From the NCBI RefSeq assembly GCF_026151165.2, contig NZ_CP117849.1, positions 558,001-622,000 on the forward strand: a stretch of DNA of 64,000 bases. The letters run 5' to 3'. Positions 36,201 through 43,448 of the stretch are shown here, in pieces (position 1 is the stretch's first letter; every line of letters starts with the position of its first letter). Below the pieces are notes generated by a model. The model was not told the DNA's origin. It did no database searches and saw only the letters and a program-made list of their open reading frames with translations. Position numbers and translations under genes: made by a program. The DNA comes from Cryobacterium sp. SO2. GTDB lineage: Bacteria; Actinomycetota; Actinomycetes; Actinomycetales; Microbacteriaceae.

Positions 36201-36707
36201 GCCAAGGTGGGCCAGACCCTCACCGCCAAAACCGGCACCTGGACCCCGGCCACGGTCACGCTCAAGTACCAGTGGCTGCGGGCCGGCAAAGCCATCGCGG
36301 GCGCCACCGCCAGCACCTACAAGCTGGTCACGGCGGATGCCGGCGCCACCCTCACGGTCACGGTCACCGGGTCCAAGGCGGGCTACGTCACCGTGGCCAA
36401 GACCAGCGCCGCCACGGCCTTGATCACCGGCGGGGTCCTCACGGCCGCCCCGGTGCCCACCGTCGCGGGCACCGCCAAGGTGGGCCAGACCCTCACCGCC
36501 AAGGCGGGCACCTGGGCGCCGGCCACGGTCACGCTCGGCTACCAGTGGCTGCGCGGCGGCAGGGCCATCACCGGGGCCACCAAGAGCACCTACAAGCCGG
36601 TGGCCGCCGACGTGAGCAAGACCCTCACGGTGAAGGTCACCGGCGCCAAGTCGGGCTTCACCACGGTGGCCAAGACCAGCGTCGCCACCGCGAAGGTGGT
36701 CAAGTAA
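30228..36707 (+). CDS. Very large secreted protein of Trp-Trp prealbumin-like and YQW modules
   Basis: 2159 residues from a GTG (MLAFRSLFAV); the paralogue at 36835 begins with the same DNA (GTGCTTTTCGATCG-like), supporting the start. After a signal peptide (cleavage near ASTPAQA) come 14 modules of about 95 residues. Each has ISGTVTG, an Asp-rich YTLQF strand preceded by GLPAGSYTLQF-like residues, and an invariant EWWNDQPTQETA-like block; the fold resembles Cna-B/carboxypeptidase-regulatory domains. Then follow 8 modules of about 85 residues with TPTPTITGT, VGQTLTAKAGTWTPATVTL and KYQWLRAG. There is no cell-wall sorting signal or membrane segment at the C-terminus (ATAKVVK). Likely a secreted matrix or adhesive protein; function unknown. 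Confidence 0.9.
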   Translation: MLAFRSLFAVSALPNPGNRRGTRASLATLLVAGLVGGLLAVNPLVASTPAQADTDPASTISGTVSGDGVNGAQAEPLPDTLVYITDENGDWLDSGYTDETGHFEVTNVPQGTYTIQFQPSNEEFAGEWWNDQATQETATYFELGSDNSGFDATLARGAKISGTVLAEGSPATALSDVYVSAFDAAGNSWGGGTNEAGEYTISGLPAGEYTLRFADNGATHLSEWWNDQPTRETAESVTVASGETLTGRDAALALAGSISGQVTDDNGAPIAYTDIYAFFADGNWGGNALTDADGRYTLTGLVPGSYALQFLDQGDRVNEWWNDKLTQETATLIDVIDGTPITGIDAQLAEGATVSGRVTSDTRDGEAISGVNVSAFQVDANGNLGDIWSGYTDAQGRYSIPGLAAGNYTLRFTSWGTSDISEWWDNKPTQYTATTFAVAAGATVTGKDAGLTAGATLTGQVVADDDGTPVSTGWVEALAADGHQVLSVSTDESGNYSLTGLPAGEYVLTFSDYNQRYTQEWWNNQTSFESAQHITVAAGATITDLNAGLALGGSITGSLSVQGGGASALEDAMVEVYTAAGDSVTSVSVDENAHYSITGLPTGDYTLRFSADQSGAFSEWWNNQPSQETAQTVAVTSGQVTTGIDAVLEQSASISGTVIGEDSAGLTDTRVRVYDADGASVSTAYTDNEGHYTVNGMRAGSYTLRFYAPNDSNYLAEWWNDKTTQESADFIELSTAEKHTGADATLAVGGSVSGRLTSETTGAAIPQGDVYLYDSNENNVGYTSVNENGEYTIKGLAAGSYTLQFNASGNFLREWYDDQPDQSTATTFTVGAGQAVTGKNAALAPGATISGTVTGGGAPLGDVSVSLSGPDFQYSNYATTDAQGRFSLIGLPAGSYTLQFSPDLGNWVSEWYNNQASSNTAEQVVVAAGEAVSGITADLAPGASIAGTVTGDTGKALASVQVSAQNRSGSISASATTDLTGAYSITGLPAGNYTLQFWDGNTGYATQWWNNQPSSTTAEYFAVAAAGAVTGKDAVLTLGATITGTVAVDGGGDPSAVRVYAYTPDGTSARSASVDAAGTYSLTSLAPGSYTLEFSSWRGVALGEWWNNQPNRESATAITVTSGQTVSGISPELAKAATISGTVTGAGSPGANLAGVQVTAYAVNGWQVASATTDGAGAYTISGLAAGDYNLQFVAIKSNFLTEWWNDQPTQSDSATITVTGGQAVTGKNAVLAASASISGSVKGAGATTVNLRDVSVTAVPLNPGQTVQYASAFTDANGNYTIRGLRAGSYSLQFSPSSDQDYLGEYWNDADSSEAASYFSVGDEQVVTGKDAVLAPGASLSGSVVGDLPAGASLDDVFIEVHRPNGDYAGYGMTDADGHFTVHGLRPGSYTLQYSVYGVGTQAMEWWNDQPTQETATTVTLSAGQKQTGLDVDFSARALTTTPTPTITGVRQVGNTLTATPGTWAPAPVTLAYQWLRAGVAIPGATASTYPLVAADAGAALTVSVTGSKSGYTAVTTESASITVDKVFTTTPAPTISGDTTVGQILTATSGSWAPVPGTLGYQWLRNGTAISGATASSYTLAAADAGTALTVTVTAAKPGYSTATQTSAATAAITGLLTATPVPGIRGTATVGQTLTVTTGTWAPATVGLAYQWSRGATAITGATAASYTVTAEDAGSTLSVTVTGSKAGYITVAKASAATAVVTGGILTATPVPTLAGTTTVGQTLTAAAGTWAPAPVTLGYQWLRSGTAISGATASTYTLVTADAGKTLTVTVTGTKAGFTTVATTSAATAAIAQPLTATPVPTITGTVKVGQILTATAGTWSPATVTLKYQWSRAGTAITGATASTYTPVTADAGATLTVTVTGSKSGYVTVAKASAATAMVTGGVLTAPASTVTGTTTVGQTLTAKAGTWTPATVTLGYQWLRSGTAISGATASTYKLVAADAGKSITVKVTGTKSGFTTVAKTSVATAAVTQSLTATPTPTITGTAKVGQTLTAKTGTWTPATVTLKYQWLRAGKAIAGATASTYKLVTADAGATLTVTVTGSKAGYVTVAKTSAATALITGGVLTAAPVPTVAGTAKVGQTLTAKAGTWAPATVTLGYQWLRGGRAITGATKSTYKPVAADVSKTLTVKVTGAKSGFTTVAKTSVATAKVVK
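30399..34530 (+). repeat. 14 tandem Trp-Trp (EWWNDQ) coding modules
   Basis: Each unit is about 270-310 bases and encodes one ISGTV...EWWNxQ...VTGxxA module. Trp-Trp becomes Trp-Tyr in modules 8 and 9 and Tyr-Trp in module 13. The same module occurs three times in the gene at 36835 and four times in the one at 38858. Confidence 0.88.
34546..36707 (+). repeat. 8 tandem YQW coding modules
   Basis: Units of about 260-275 bases encode TPTPTITGT, VGQTLTA, GTWTPATVTL, YQWLRAG, ATASTYKLVTADAG and LTVTVTGSKAGY in that order. Modules 5-8 are nearly alternating pairs (LKYQW versus LGYQW), which suggests duplication of a two-module unit. Three more copies end the gene at 36835. Confidence 0.88.
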
Positions 36708-36767
36708 CCGGGCCCGCCATCCGCACGAATCCACCCCTGAACTGGGGGCCGGGCCGCCTGATTCTGA

Positions 36768-36790
36768 ACAATAAGCTGAGCCAGCATTTC
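36768..36790 (+). promoter_or_regulatory. Conserved leader/promoter element, copy 2
   Basis: Repeats the element at 30157-30179 with a single mismatch; TAAGCT is at 36772-36777 and the GTG start is about 58 bases downstream of it. The two paralogous genes are thus probably expressed under the same conditions. Confidence 0.6.
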
Positions 36791-36834
36791 TCGACCGAGA
36801 AGTTCTCTGTGCAGTGTCGGCCCCCAGGAGCCCC

Positions 36835-38724
36835 GTGCGTGCTTTTCGATCGTTGATCGCGCTCATCCCCGGCCGGCAGACCAGCCCCCGCAACGTCGCC
36901 CGCGCCCGACTGGCGGCGCTCCTCGTGGCGGGGCTGCTGGGCAGCCTGCTCGCCGTCAGCCCGCTCGCCGGCGCCGCCCCGGCGCAGGCCGTCGTCGCCG
37001 TCGGCGCCACCATCAGCGGCACCATCCTGGGTGATGGGCAGGACGGCGGGGCCGCCGCACCGGAATCCGGTGCCTACGTGCGGGTGGTCAACCACGCCGG
37101 CGACGAGGTCAAACTCGGCCGAACCGGTGGCGACGGCACCTTCCAGATAACGGACATCCCCGCCGGAAGCTACACGCTGCAGATGTGGGCATACAACGAC
37201 GGTTTCGCCACGCAGTGGTGGAAGAACAAGCTCCTGCTGTCCACGGCCACATTTTTCGATCTCGCTGCCGGCGCCACCAAGACCGGCTTCACCGCCACCC
37301 TGCCGCGAGAATCGTCCATCACCGGCAACGTCTCTGCCGCCGGCAGCCCGCCCACCGGGTTCTCCGGCGTCACGGTGATCGCTACCGACCCCGACGGCGA
37401 CGGCTCGGCCGTGGTCACCGACTCGAGCGGTAACTACACGATTCGCGGCCTATCTACCTCGCCGCACACCGTGAAATTCTGGCCCTACGAGACGCCCTAT
37501 CTGATTGAATGGTCGAACAACCAGCCCAGCGAAGCCACCGCGAACCCGATCACCGTAGCCGCCGGACAGACCGCCACCGGCATCGACGCGGTGCTGGAGC
37601 TGGCGGCCAGCCTCAGCGGCACCGTCACCTACGGTGAGTTCGGTCCCCTGGGCGGCACCGTCGTCACCGCCTACGACTCAGCCGGCGTGGCGGCAAGCTC
37701 GGGCACGGCCGACGGCGCCGGCAACTACACGGTGCCCGACCTGCACGCCGGCACCTACACGCTGCAGTTCAGCATCGAGCCCGATCCCGCCCCGCTCGTG
37801 GAATGGTGGAACGACCAGCCCACACGGGCCACCGCCAGAACCGTGACCCTCACGACCGGGCAGACGCGCACCGGGCTGAACGTCGACCTCTTCCCGCACA
37901 CGGTCTCCGCCGGCGCCGTGCCCACCATCATCGGCTCCAGCACGGCCCGCGTCGGCGCGACGCTCACTGCCAAGCCGGCCGGCTGGGTGCCAGCCCCGGG
38001 GGAGCTCACCTACCAGTGGGCCCGGGCCGGCAAGCCCATCACCGGTGCCACCGCCAGCACCTACACGCCGGTCAGGGCGGATGCCGGTGCCACGCTCACG
38101 GTGACGGCCACCGGCACCTGGATAGCGGACGTCACCACGATCGCCCAAACCAGCCTCGCCACGGCCATGGTCACCGGCGGTATCCTCTCCGCGACCCCCA
38201 CGCCCACGATCTCGGGAACCAGCACGGTCGGGCAGACCCTCACCGCCACGGCGGGCACCTGGGCGCCGGCCCCGGTGAAGCTCAGCTACCAGTGGCGCCG
38301 CGCGGGCATCAACATCACCGGGGCCACCGCGAGCACCTACAAGCTCGTCGCGGCCGACGGCGGCAAGACCATCACCGTGCGGGTCACCGGCGCCAAGACC
38401 GCCTTCACCACGGCGGCCAAGACGAGCGCGGCCACCGCCACGATCATCAGGACCCTCACGGCCACGCCCACGCCCACGATCTCCGGCACCGTGAAGGTGG
38501 GGCAGACCCTCACCGCCAAGCCGGGTGTCTGGACTCCGGCCACGGTCACGCTCAAGTACCAGTGGTTCACGGCCGGCATCGCCATCCCCGGCGCCACCGC
38601 CAGCACCTACAAGCCCACCGCCGGCACGGTCGGCAGCCGGCTCACCGTCCGGGTCACCGGCGCGAAGGCCGGGTACGTCACCGCCGTCAAGACCAGCGTC
38701 GTCACGGTGAAGGTGGTCAAGTAG
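36835..38724 (+). CDS. Secreted Trp-Trp/YQW module protein, shorter paralogue
   Basis: 629 residues from a GTG with CAGGAG 4-5 nt upstream; the alternative ATG at 36814 is less likely because MRAFRSLIAL aligns with the start of the large paralogue. A signal peptide ends near AAPAQA. Three Trp-Trp modules follow (QWWKNKLLLSTA, EWSNNQPSEATA, EWWNDQPTRATA), then three YQW modules (TYQWARAG, SYQWRRAG, KYQWFTAG), ending TVKVVK with no anchor. It is a miniature of its upstream neighbour, most likely created by tandem gene duplication with module loss. Secreted; function unknown. Confidence 0.88.
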   Translation: MRAFRSLIALIPGRQTSPRNVARARLAALLVAGLLGSLLAVSPLAGAAPAQAVVAVGATISGTILGDGQDGGAAAPESGAYVRVVNHAGDEVKLGRTGGDGTFQITDIPAGSYTLQMWAYNDGFATQWWKNKLLLSTATFFDLAAGATKTGFTATLPRESSITGNVSAAGSPPTGFSGVTVIATDPDGDGSAVVTDSSGNYTIRGLSTSPHTVKFWPYETPYLIEWSNNQPSEATANPITVAAGQTATGIDAVLELAASLSGTVTYGEFGPLGGTVVTAYDSAGVAASSGTADGAGNYTVPDLHAGTYTLQFSIEPDPAPLVEWWNDQPTRATARTVTLTTGQTRTGLNVDLFPHTVSAGAVPTIIGSSTARVGATLTAKPAGWVPAPGELTYQWARAGKPITGATASTYTPVRADAGATLTVTATGTWIADVTTIAQTSLATAMVTGGILSATPTPTISGTSTVGQTLTATAGTWAPAPVKLSYQWRRAGINITGATASTYKLVAADGGKTITVRVTGAKTAFTTAAKTSAATATIIRTLTATPTPTISGTVKVGQTLTAKPGVWTPATVTLKYQWFTAGIAIPGATASTYKPTAGTVGSRLTVRVTGAKAGYVTAVKTSVVTVKVVK

Positions 38725-38857
38725 CCCGGCCGGCTCCGAAACTGCCCCGAACCGGGGTGTCGCGATCTCGTTCTGCGTCCGCTCCGCGAATAGGCTGGTG
38801 CAACTGGGCTCGATGGGGTGCTCACCAGCACACCAATCGGAATCAGGGGGACGCGTC

Positions 38858-40471
38858 ATGCCACATCGAGCACCGATTCGCTCTGCCCTCACCGTCCTCG
38901 GTCTCGCCGGTCTCCTGGTCGCCACCACCACCGCGCCCGTCACCGCCAGCGCCCGCACGACACCCGCGGTCAGCACAGCAGTCGTCACCCCGGTGCCCAC
39001 CGAAGCCCCGACGCCGACCGGACTCCCGGCATCCACCGAGACCGCAACCGCCACCGCGACCCCCACGGCCACGTTCGCCGCCACCGAGACGCCCACGCCC
39101 ACCGCCACAGCGAGCGCCACCCCGACGACTACGCCGACCCCGACCCCTACCGGAACCGCGTCCCCGTCGCCCAGCGTCACCCCCACGTCGGCACCCACAC
39201 CCACCCAGCCGGCCTCCACGTTCGCCGGCGAGACCAGCATCACCGGCCGGGTCACCGACCAGGCCACCGGCGCCCCCATCGCCGGCGCCTCGGTGTACAT
39301 CTACACGCCATCCGGCGCCTACGGCTCGGCCATCCCCGTCAGCAGCACGGATGCCGACGGCAACTACACCTTCTACAGCCTCGACGTGCGCAGCTACACC
39401 CTCGAGTTCACCAGCACCGGTTACCGCACCGAGTGGTGGGGCGGCCAGGCCAGCCAAGACGCCGCCGACACGTTCGACGTCGCGGCGGGGGAGTCGGTCA
39501 CCGACAAGGACGCCACCTTGCTGCCCGTCGACTCGATCAGCGGCACCGTCTCCGCCGGGTCACCCGCCGAGCCGCTGGCCGGCGCCACGGTGTCCGCCTT
39601 CGACGCTGACGGCACCCTGCAGGCCACCGCCACGGTCACCAGCGACGGCAGCTACACCCTCGGCGGGCTCGCTCCCGGCGCCTTCACCCTGCGCTTCACC
39701 CCGCCCGCCGGCAGCACGGTTGTGGCCCAGTGGTGGCACGACAAGGCGCACCCCAGCACCGCCGCGGTCATCCGCCTCACCGCCGACACCCCTGTCACCG
39801 GCAAGAACGTCACCCTGGCCGCCGGGGCCACCGTCACCGGCCGGGTCTCCGACACCGCCACCGGCGGCGGCATCGCGGGCGCCTGGGTGTACGCCTACGT
39901 CGCCAGCGTCCAGAACGGCGTCTCCGGCGGCAGCATCGCCTCCGCCCGCACCAACGCCCGCGGCGACTACACCCTCACCGGCCTCGCCGCCGGCGGGTAC
40001 TCTCTGCAGTTCTCCGGCGGCAGCGCCAACGGCAGCGCCGGCTACCTGCGCGAGTGGTGGGTCAACAAGACCAGCCGGTCCGCCGCCATCGCCTTCACTC
40101 TCACGGCCGGCAAGACCATCGACGGTGCGGATGCGGCGCTCGTGCCGACTGCGTCGATCAGCGGCACCGTCTACGCGGCCGGTGCCCGCAACGTGGGCCT
40201 GAACGCGGCCACGGTGGCCGCGATCGGCGCCGACGGCCGGCTCAGCCGCTCCACCACCACGAACAGCAGCGGCGAATACACCCTCACGGGCCTCCCGGCT
40301 GGCGCGTACACGCTGCGCTTCTCGGCCCCGCCCGGCACCACCTTCGTCGCCGAGTGGTGGCACGACGATGCCCAGCCGACCACGGCCACAGTCATCCGCG
40401 TCACCGCCGGCCAGAACGTCACCGGCAAGACCGCCGAGCTGGCGGCTGCCGCGACCCGCAGTGCTGACTAA
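38858..40471 (+). CDS. Secreted protein with four Trp-Trp modules and a Thr/Pro-rich N-terminal stalk
   Basis: 537 residues from an ATG with CAGGGGG 8 nt upstream. A signal peptide (MPHRAPIRSALTVLGLAGLL and following residues) is followed by about 80 residues of Thr/Pro/Ala/Ser low complexity (TPTPTATASATPTTTPTP), then four Trp-Trp modules (EWWGGQASQ, QWWHDKAHPS, EWWVNKTSRS, EWWHDDAQPT). There are no YQW modules and no sorting signal. TAGGCT around 38791 resembles the -10 boxes of the two paralogues. The third member of a tandem family of exported repeat proteins. Confidence 0.86.
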   Translation: MPHRAPIRSALTVLGLAGLLVATTTAPVTASARTTPAVSTAVVTPVPTEAPTPTGLPASTETATATATPTATFAATETPTPTATASATPTTTPTPTPTGTASPSPSVTPTSAPTPTQPASTFAGETSITGRVTDQATGAPIAGASVYIYTPSGAYGSAIPVSSTDADGNYTFYSLDVRSYTLEFTSTGYRTEWWGGQASQDAADTFDVAAGESVTDKDATLLPVDSISGTVSAGSPAEPLAGATVSAFDADGTLQATATVTSDGSYTLGGLAPGAFTLRFTPPAGSTVVAQWWHDKAHPSTAAVIRLTADTPVTGKNVTLAAGATVTGRVSDTATGGGIAGAWVYAYVASVQNGVSGGSIASARTNARGDYTLTGLAAGGYSLQFSGGSANGSAGYLREWWVNKTSRSAAIAFTLTAGKTIDGADAALVPTASISGTVYAAGARNVGLNAATVAAIGADGRLSRSTTTNSSGEYTLTGLPAGAYTLRFSAPPGTTFVAEWWHDDAQPTTATVIRVTAGQNVTGKTAELAAAATRSAD

Positions 40472-40480
40472 CGAATTCGA

Positions 40481-41212
40481 CTAACCGCCGAGCGCCGCTG
40501 GCAGCACCACAAGCGCGTTGAACACCACATGCGCCACGATCGCGCCGCCTAAGCGCCCGGTCACCGCGGTTAGTGCGCCGGCTCCCAGGCCGAAGAGAAG
40601 CGTGGACACACCGATCACCACGGTGGCCGTGATGGAGCTGGTATCGATCACATGCAGGAGCGCGAATGTGACCGCGCTCACCGCAACTGCGATCCCCACG
40701 GCCAGACGGGGACTGGCCCGGTTGGCGGCGGACGCCGATTGCACAGCGCGTTGAACCAGGCCGCGGAAAAATAGTTCTTCTATATAGGGCGACACCACAA
40801 CGGGGGCCAAGATCACCGCAAAGACCCACCAGAGGTCGTGCGCCGGTGCATCCAAGGCGCCTCCTGAGGATCCCATCCGACCGTAACCGGCGATCTCCAC
40901 GACCGTGGCCAGCACCCGGGCCACCACTCCAAGGGTGAGTCCCCAAAGCAGATCCAATGGTTGAAACGCGAAGCGGACCCCGCGCAGCCCCGGCCGCGCG
41001 CCCACCGCGAAACAGAAAGTTAACACGGTTCCGAGCAGCGGCAGCCATACCACTAGGTAGCTCAGCAGCACGGCCTGCTGCTGGTCCGCGAACACACCCC
41101 GCCGGTACAGCTCATTCAGCAATACCACCAGTAGAACGGTGCTCACCAGGCCGACAGCAGCAATCCCCAGCCCGGGGCGAGGCCCGGAGACGCGGTCGGC
41201 GGCAGATGTCAT
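40481..41212 (-). CDS. CPBP-family intramembrane protease (CAAX-like)
   Basis: 243 residues from the ATG at 41212 (MTSAADRV), chosen because hydrophobic segments begin about 15 residues later; starts at 41254 or 41335 would only add a poorly structured N-terminus. About seven membrane segments. The abortive-infection/CPBP signature is present: EELFFRG (motif 1 with two Glu), FALLHV with its His, and HVVFNAL near the C-terminus, so the metal-binding residues are complete. Such proteins cleave or process substrates in the membrane; some act in bacteriocin immunity. It is convergent with the secreted repeat protein gene and divergent from the exopolysaccharide cluster, so a link to either is open. 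Confidence 0.86.
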   Translation of the reverse strand: MTSAADRVSGPRPGLGIAAVGLVSTVLLVVLLNELYRRGVFADQQQAVLLSYLVVWLPLLGTVLTFCFAVGARPGLRGVRFAFQPLDLLWGLTLGVVARVLATVVEIAGYGRMGSSGGALDAPAHDLWWVFAVILAPVVVSPYIEELFFRGLVQRAVQSASAANRASPRLAVGIAVAVSAVTFALLHVIDTSSITATVVIGVSTLLFGLGAGALTAVTGRLGGAIVAHVVFNALVVLPAALGG

Positions 41213-41352
41213 GAAGCCCAAACTAGCGGTTCGGAGGGGTTGCGCTTCGGGCATTTCGGTGGATGGACCACTACTGAAATGTGGGAGCATGGCTGAGGGG
41301 CGCACAGATCCGGCCTCGAGACGATGGCAAAGCACTAAGGAAAGGCCGCTGA

Positions 41353-42804
41353 GTGGAACTTCGCGACTACATTCGTATCCTGCGCAAGAGCTGGGTCCTG
41401 ATAGTCCTTCTTGCTCTTGTCAGTGTCGGTGTAGCCGCCGCGTATTCGCTCACGCAGACCCCGCAATTCAGTGCCACGGCGAAGGTCTTTGTCTCCACCC
41501 AGTCCACCGGATCGACGTCTGATCTCGCCCAGGGCAACAACTTCACCGTTCAGCGAGTTAAGACGTACGCCGATCTGGTTGCAACGCCCATTGTGCTACT
41601 GCCGGTTATCGGGACCTTGGAACTCGGTATCACGTCCGATCAGCTGAGTGTCCGTGTCAGCGCATCAGCTCCCGTCGATACATCGATCATCGATATCAAC
41701 GTCACGGACACAGACCCGGTGCGTGCGGCAGACACCGCTAACGCCATCTCCCAGAGCCTGACCGCCGTTGTCGAGGAGATCGAGACCCCACTCACTGAAG
41801 ATGCAATCTCTCCGGTCAAGCTCACCCGCGCGCAAGAGGCCACCGTGCCGTCGGCACCCGTCAGCCCCAACGTTCCGCTCAATATCGCCTTGGGAGCCCT
41901 CATCGGCCTCGCGCTCGGCGTTGGGCTAGCTGTGTTGCGCGAGACACTCGAGACCCGCATTCGCAACGAGCATGACGTGGAAGGCGTGACTGACGTCGCG
42001 ATCCTCGGCGGCATCGTCTTCGACCCCAAGGCGCAAGACCGGCCCCTCATCGTGCACGTCGACCCGCGCAGCCCCCGCGCCGAGTCCTTCCGCACCCTGC
42101 GCACCAACCTGCAGTTCCTCGACGTGGGCCGCACCGACCGCAGCTTCGTCATCACCTCGTCAATCGAGAGTGAAGGCAAGAGCACCACTGGTGCCAACCT
42201 GGCCATCGCCCTCGCCGACGCCGGCTCGAAAGTACTGCTAATCGACGCCGACCTGCGCCGCCCCAAGGTTGCCGACTACATGGGCGTCGAGGGGGCCGTG
42301 GGCCTCACCGATGTGCTCATCGGCCGCGCCGAACTCGATGACGTTATCCAGCCCTGGGGCCGCGCGCAGCTGTTCGTGCTGCCGGCCGGGCACGTGCCGC
42401 CCAACCCGAGCGAGCTGCTTGGCTCCGCGCGCATGAGCCACTTCATCGGTGAGTTCAACCGCATGTTCGACGTGGTCATCTACGACACCCCGCCGCTGCT
42501 GCCCGTCACCGACGCGGCGATCCTGGCCAAGAACGTTGGCGGCGCCATCATCGTCGTGGCCGCCGGCCGCACCCAGAAGAACCAGCTCAAGGGCGCCATC
42601 TCGTCGCTGCAGAATGTCGGCGCACCCATCTCCGGTCTTGTTCTCACTATGCTGCCCACCAAGGGGCCCGACGCTTACGGCTACAACCGGTATGGGTATG
42701 GCTATGGCTATGGCTACGGTGATGAAGCCACCTCCGACGAACCCACCCGCCGCGAGCGTGCCCAGCAGGCAAAGCGGGCCAGGATAAAGAAGTCCAAGTC
42801 GTGA
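41353..42804 (+). CDS. Chain-length determinant/BY-kinase for exopolysaccharide (Wzc-like)
   Basis: 483 residues from a GTG preceded by AAGGAAAGG. N-terminal Wzz domain with a first membrane segment (about 13-32) and second (about 177-197, after the VPSAPVSPNVP motif), then a bacterial tyrosine-kinase domain: Walker A SSIESEGKSTTGANLA, Walker A' LLIDADLRRP, Walker B VVIYDTPP. The C-terminal tail has a tyrosine cluster YGYNRYGYGYGYGYG, the usual autophosphorylation zone, followed by a basic end. Controls polymer length in Wzx/Wzy systems together with the phosphatase encoded next (GTGA overlap). First gene of the exopolysaccharide cluster. Confidence 0.95.
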   Translation: MELRDYIRILRKSWVLIVLLALVSVGVAAAYSLTQTPQFSATAKVFVSTQSTGSTSDLAQGNNFTVQRVKTYADLVATPIVLLPVIGTLELGITSDQLSVRVSASAPVDTSIIDINVTDTDPVRAADTANAISQSLTAVVEEIETPLTEDAISPVKLTRAQEATVPSAPVSPNVPLNIALGALIGLALGVGLAVLRETLETRIRNEHDVEGVTDVAILGGIVFDPKAQDRPLIVHVDPRSPRAESFRTLRTNLQFLDVGRTDRSFVITSSIESEGKSTTGANLAIALADAGSKVLLIDADLRRPKVADYMGVEGAVGLTDVLIGRAELDDVIQPWGRAQLFVLPAGHVPPNPSELLGSARMSHFIGEFNRMFDVVIYDTPPLLPVTDAAILAKNVGGAIIVVAAGRTQKNQLKGAISSLQNVGAPISGLVLTMLPTKGPDAYGYNRYGYGYGYGYGDEATSDEPTRRERAQQAKRARIKKSKS

Positions 42805-43445
42805 CCGAGCCGGGTGCGGCACCGTTTACGATTCTCGTGGTCTGCACCGGCAACATCTGCCGGTCTCCCGTCGCCGAGCGTCTGCTCCGTGCCCAAACTG
42901 CCGCTCTGGGTCTGCCCGTCTTGGTGCACAGTGCCGGCACTCAGTCGATGGTGGGTCATGACATGACGCCCGAGGCGGCCCAGCTCGCGCAGCACTACGG
43001 TGCCGACTCGCTTGGTCATCGGTCGAAGCAGCTCACCGAGCAGCAGATCCGAGACGCCGACCTCATCCTCACGGCCACTCGAGAGCACCGCAGCAAGGTC
43101 GTCTCGCTGTACCCCCGTGCCGCCCGCTACACCTACACCATCAACCAAGTCGCCAGGCTCCTGCCCGCGGCGGTCGAGTCGCTTGCTGATCCCGACGGGT
43201 TGTCCACCACGTTGGTCGAGCTTGCCGAGACCCCGCGACCCGATTTCGCAACGCAACTCCGCGCCCTGGTAGCCGAGGTCGCAGCGACCCGAGGCTTCTC
43301 TCCACCCCCGGCTCTCCCCGAGGACGACGACATCGAGGACCCCTACCGCCAGTCCACCGCGGTGTACGCGCGCGTGGGCGCCGTCCTCAACGCAACAGTC
43401 ACCCAAATCACCGAAGCCTTCGCCGCAGCAACGAGGACCTACTAA
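42801..43445 (+). CDS. Low-molecular-weight protein-tyrosine phosphatase (Wzb-like)
   Basis: 214 residues starting in a 4-base overlap with the kinase gene. The P-loop CTGNICRS gives the CX5R signature (Cys15, Arg21) and the general-acid loop is EDPYRQS near residue 176. It dephosphorylates the tyrosine tail of the BY-kinase. The protein is longer than a typical Wzb of about 150-165 residues; part of the excess (about residues 137-147, TLVELAETPRP) is encoded by a copy of the dispersed GTTGGTCGAGC-GAGACC repeat, an element otherwise found between genes. Confidence 0.93.
   Translation: MTEPGAAPFTILVVCTGNICRSPVAERLLRAQTAALGLPVLVHSAGTQSMVGHDMTPEAAQLAQHYGADSLGHRSKQLTEQQIRDADLILTATREHRSKVVSLYPRAARYTYTINQVARLLPAAVESLADPDGLSTTLVELAETPRPDFATQLRALVAEVAATRGFSPPPALPEDDDIEDPYRQSTAVYARVGAVLNATVTQITEAFAAATRTY
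43211..43239 (+). repeat. Dispersed GYTGGTCGAGC repeat inside the phosphatase coding sequence
   Basis: GTTGGTCGAGCTTGCCGAGA followed by CCCCGCGAC matches the intergenic repeats at 9335 and 23825 closely, including the CCCCGYGAC extension, and is read in-frame as LVELAETPRP. Confidence 0.85.
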
Positions 43446-43448
43446 CCA

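Noticed and set aside
34533..37025. Minus-strand open frame of over 800 codons across two repeat genes
   Set aside because: Gly/Arg-rich periodic sequence antisense to the YQW modules and running through an intergenic promoter; a composition artefact.
40481..41212. CPBP protease as part of a bacteriocin or abortive-infection module
   Set aside because: No bacteriocin, toxin or phage-defence gene is adjacent; it is flanked by a repeat protein and the exopolysaccharide cluster.
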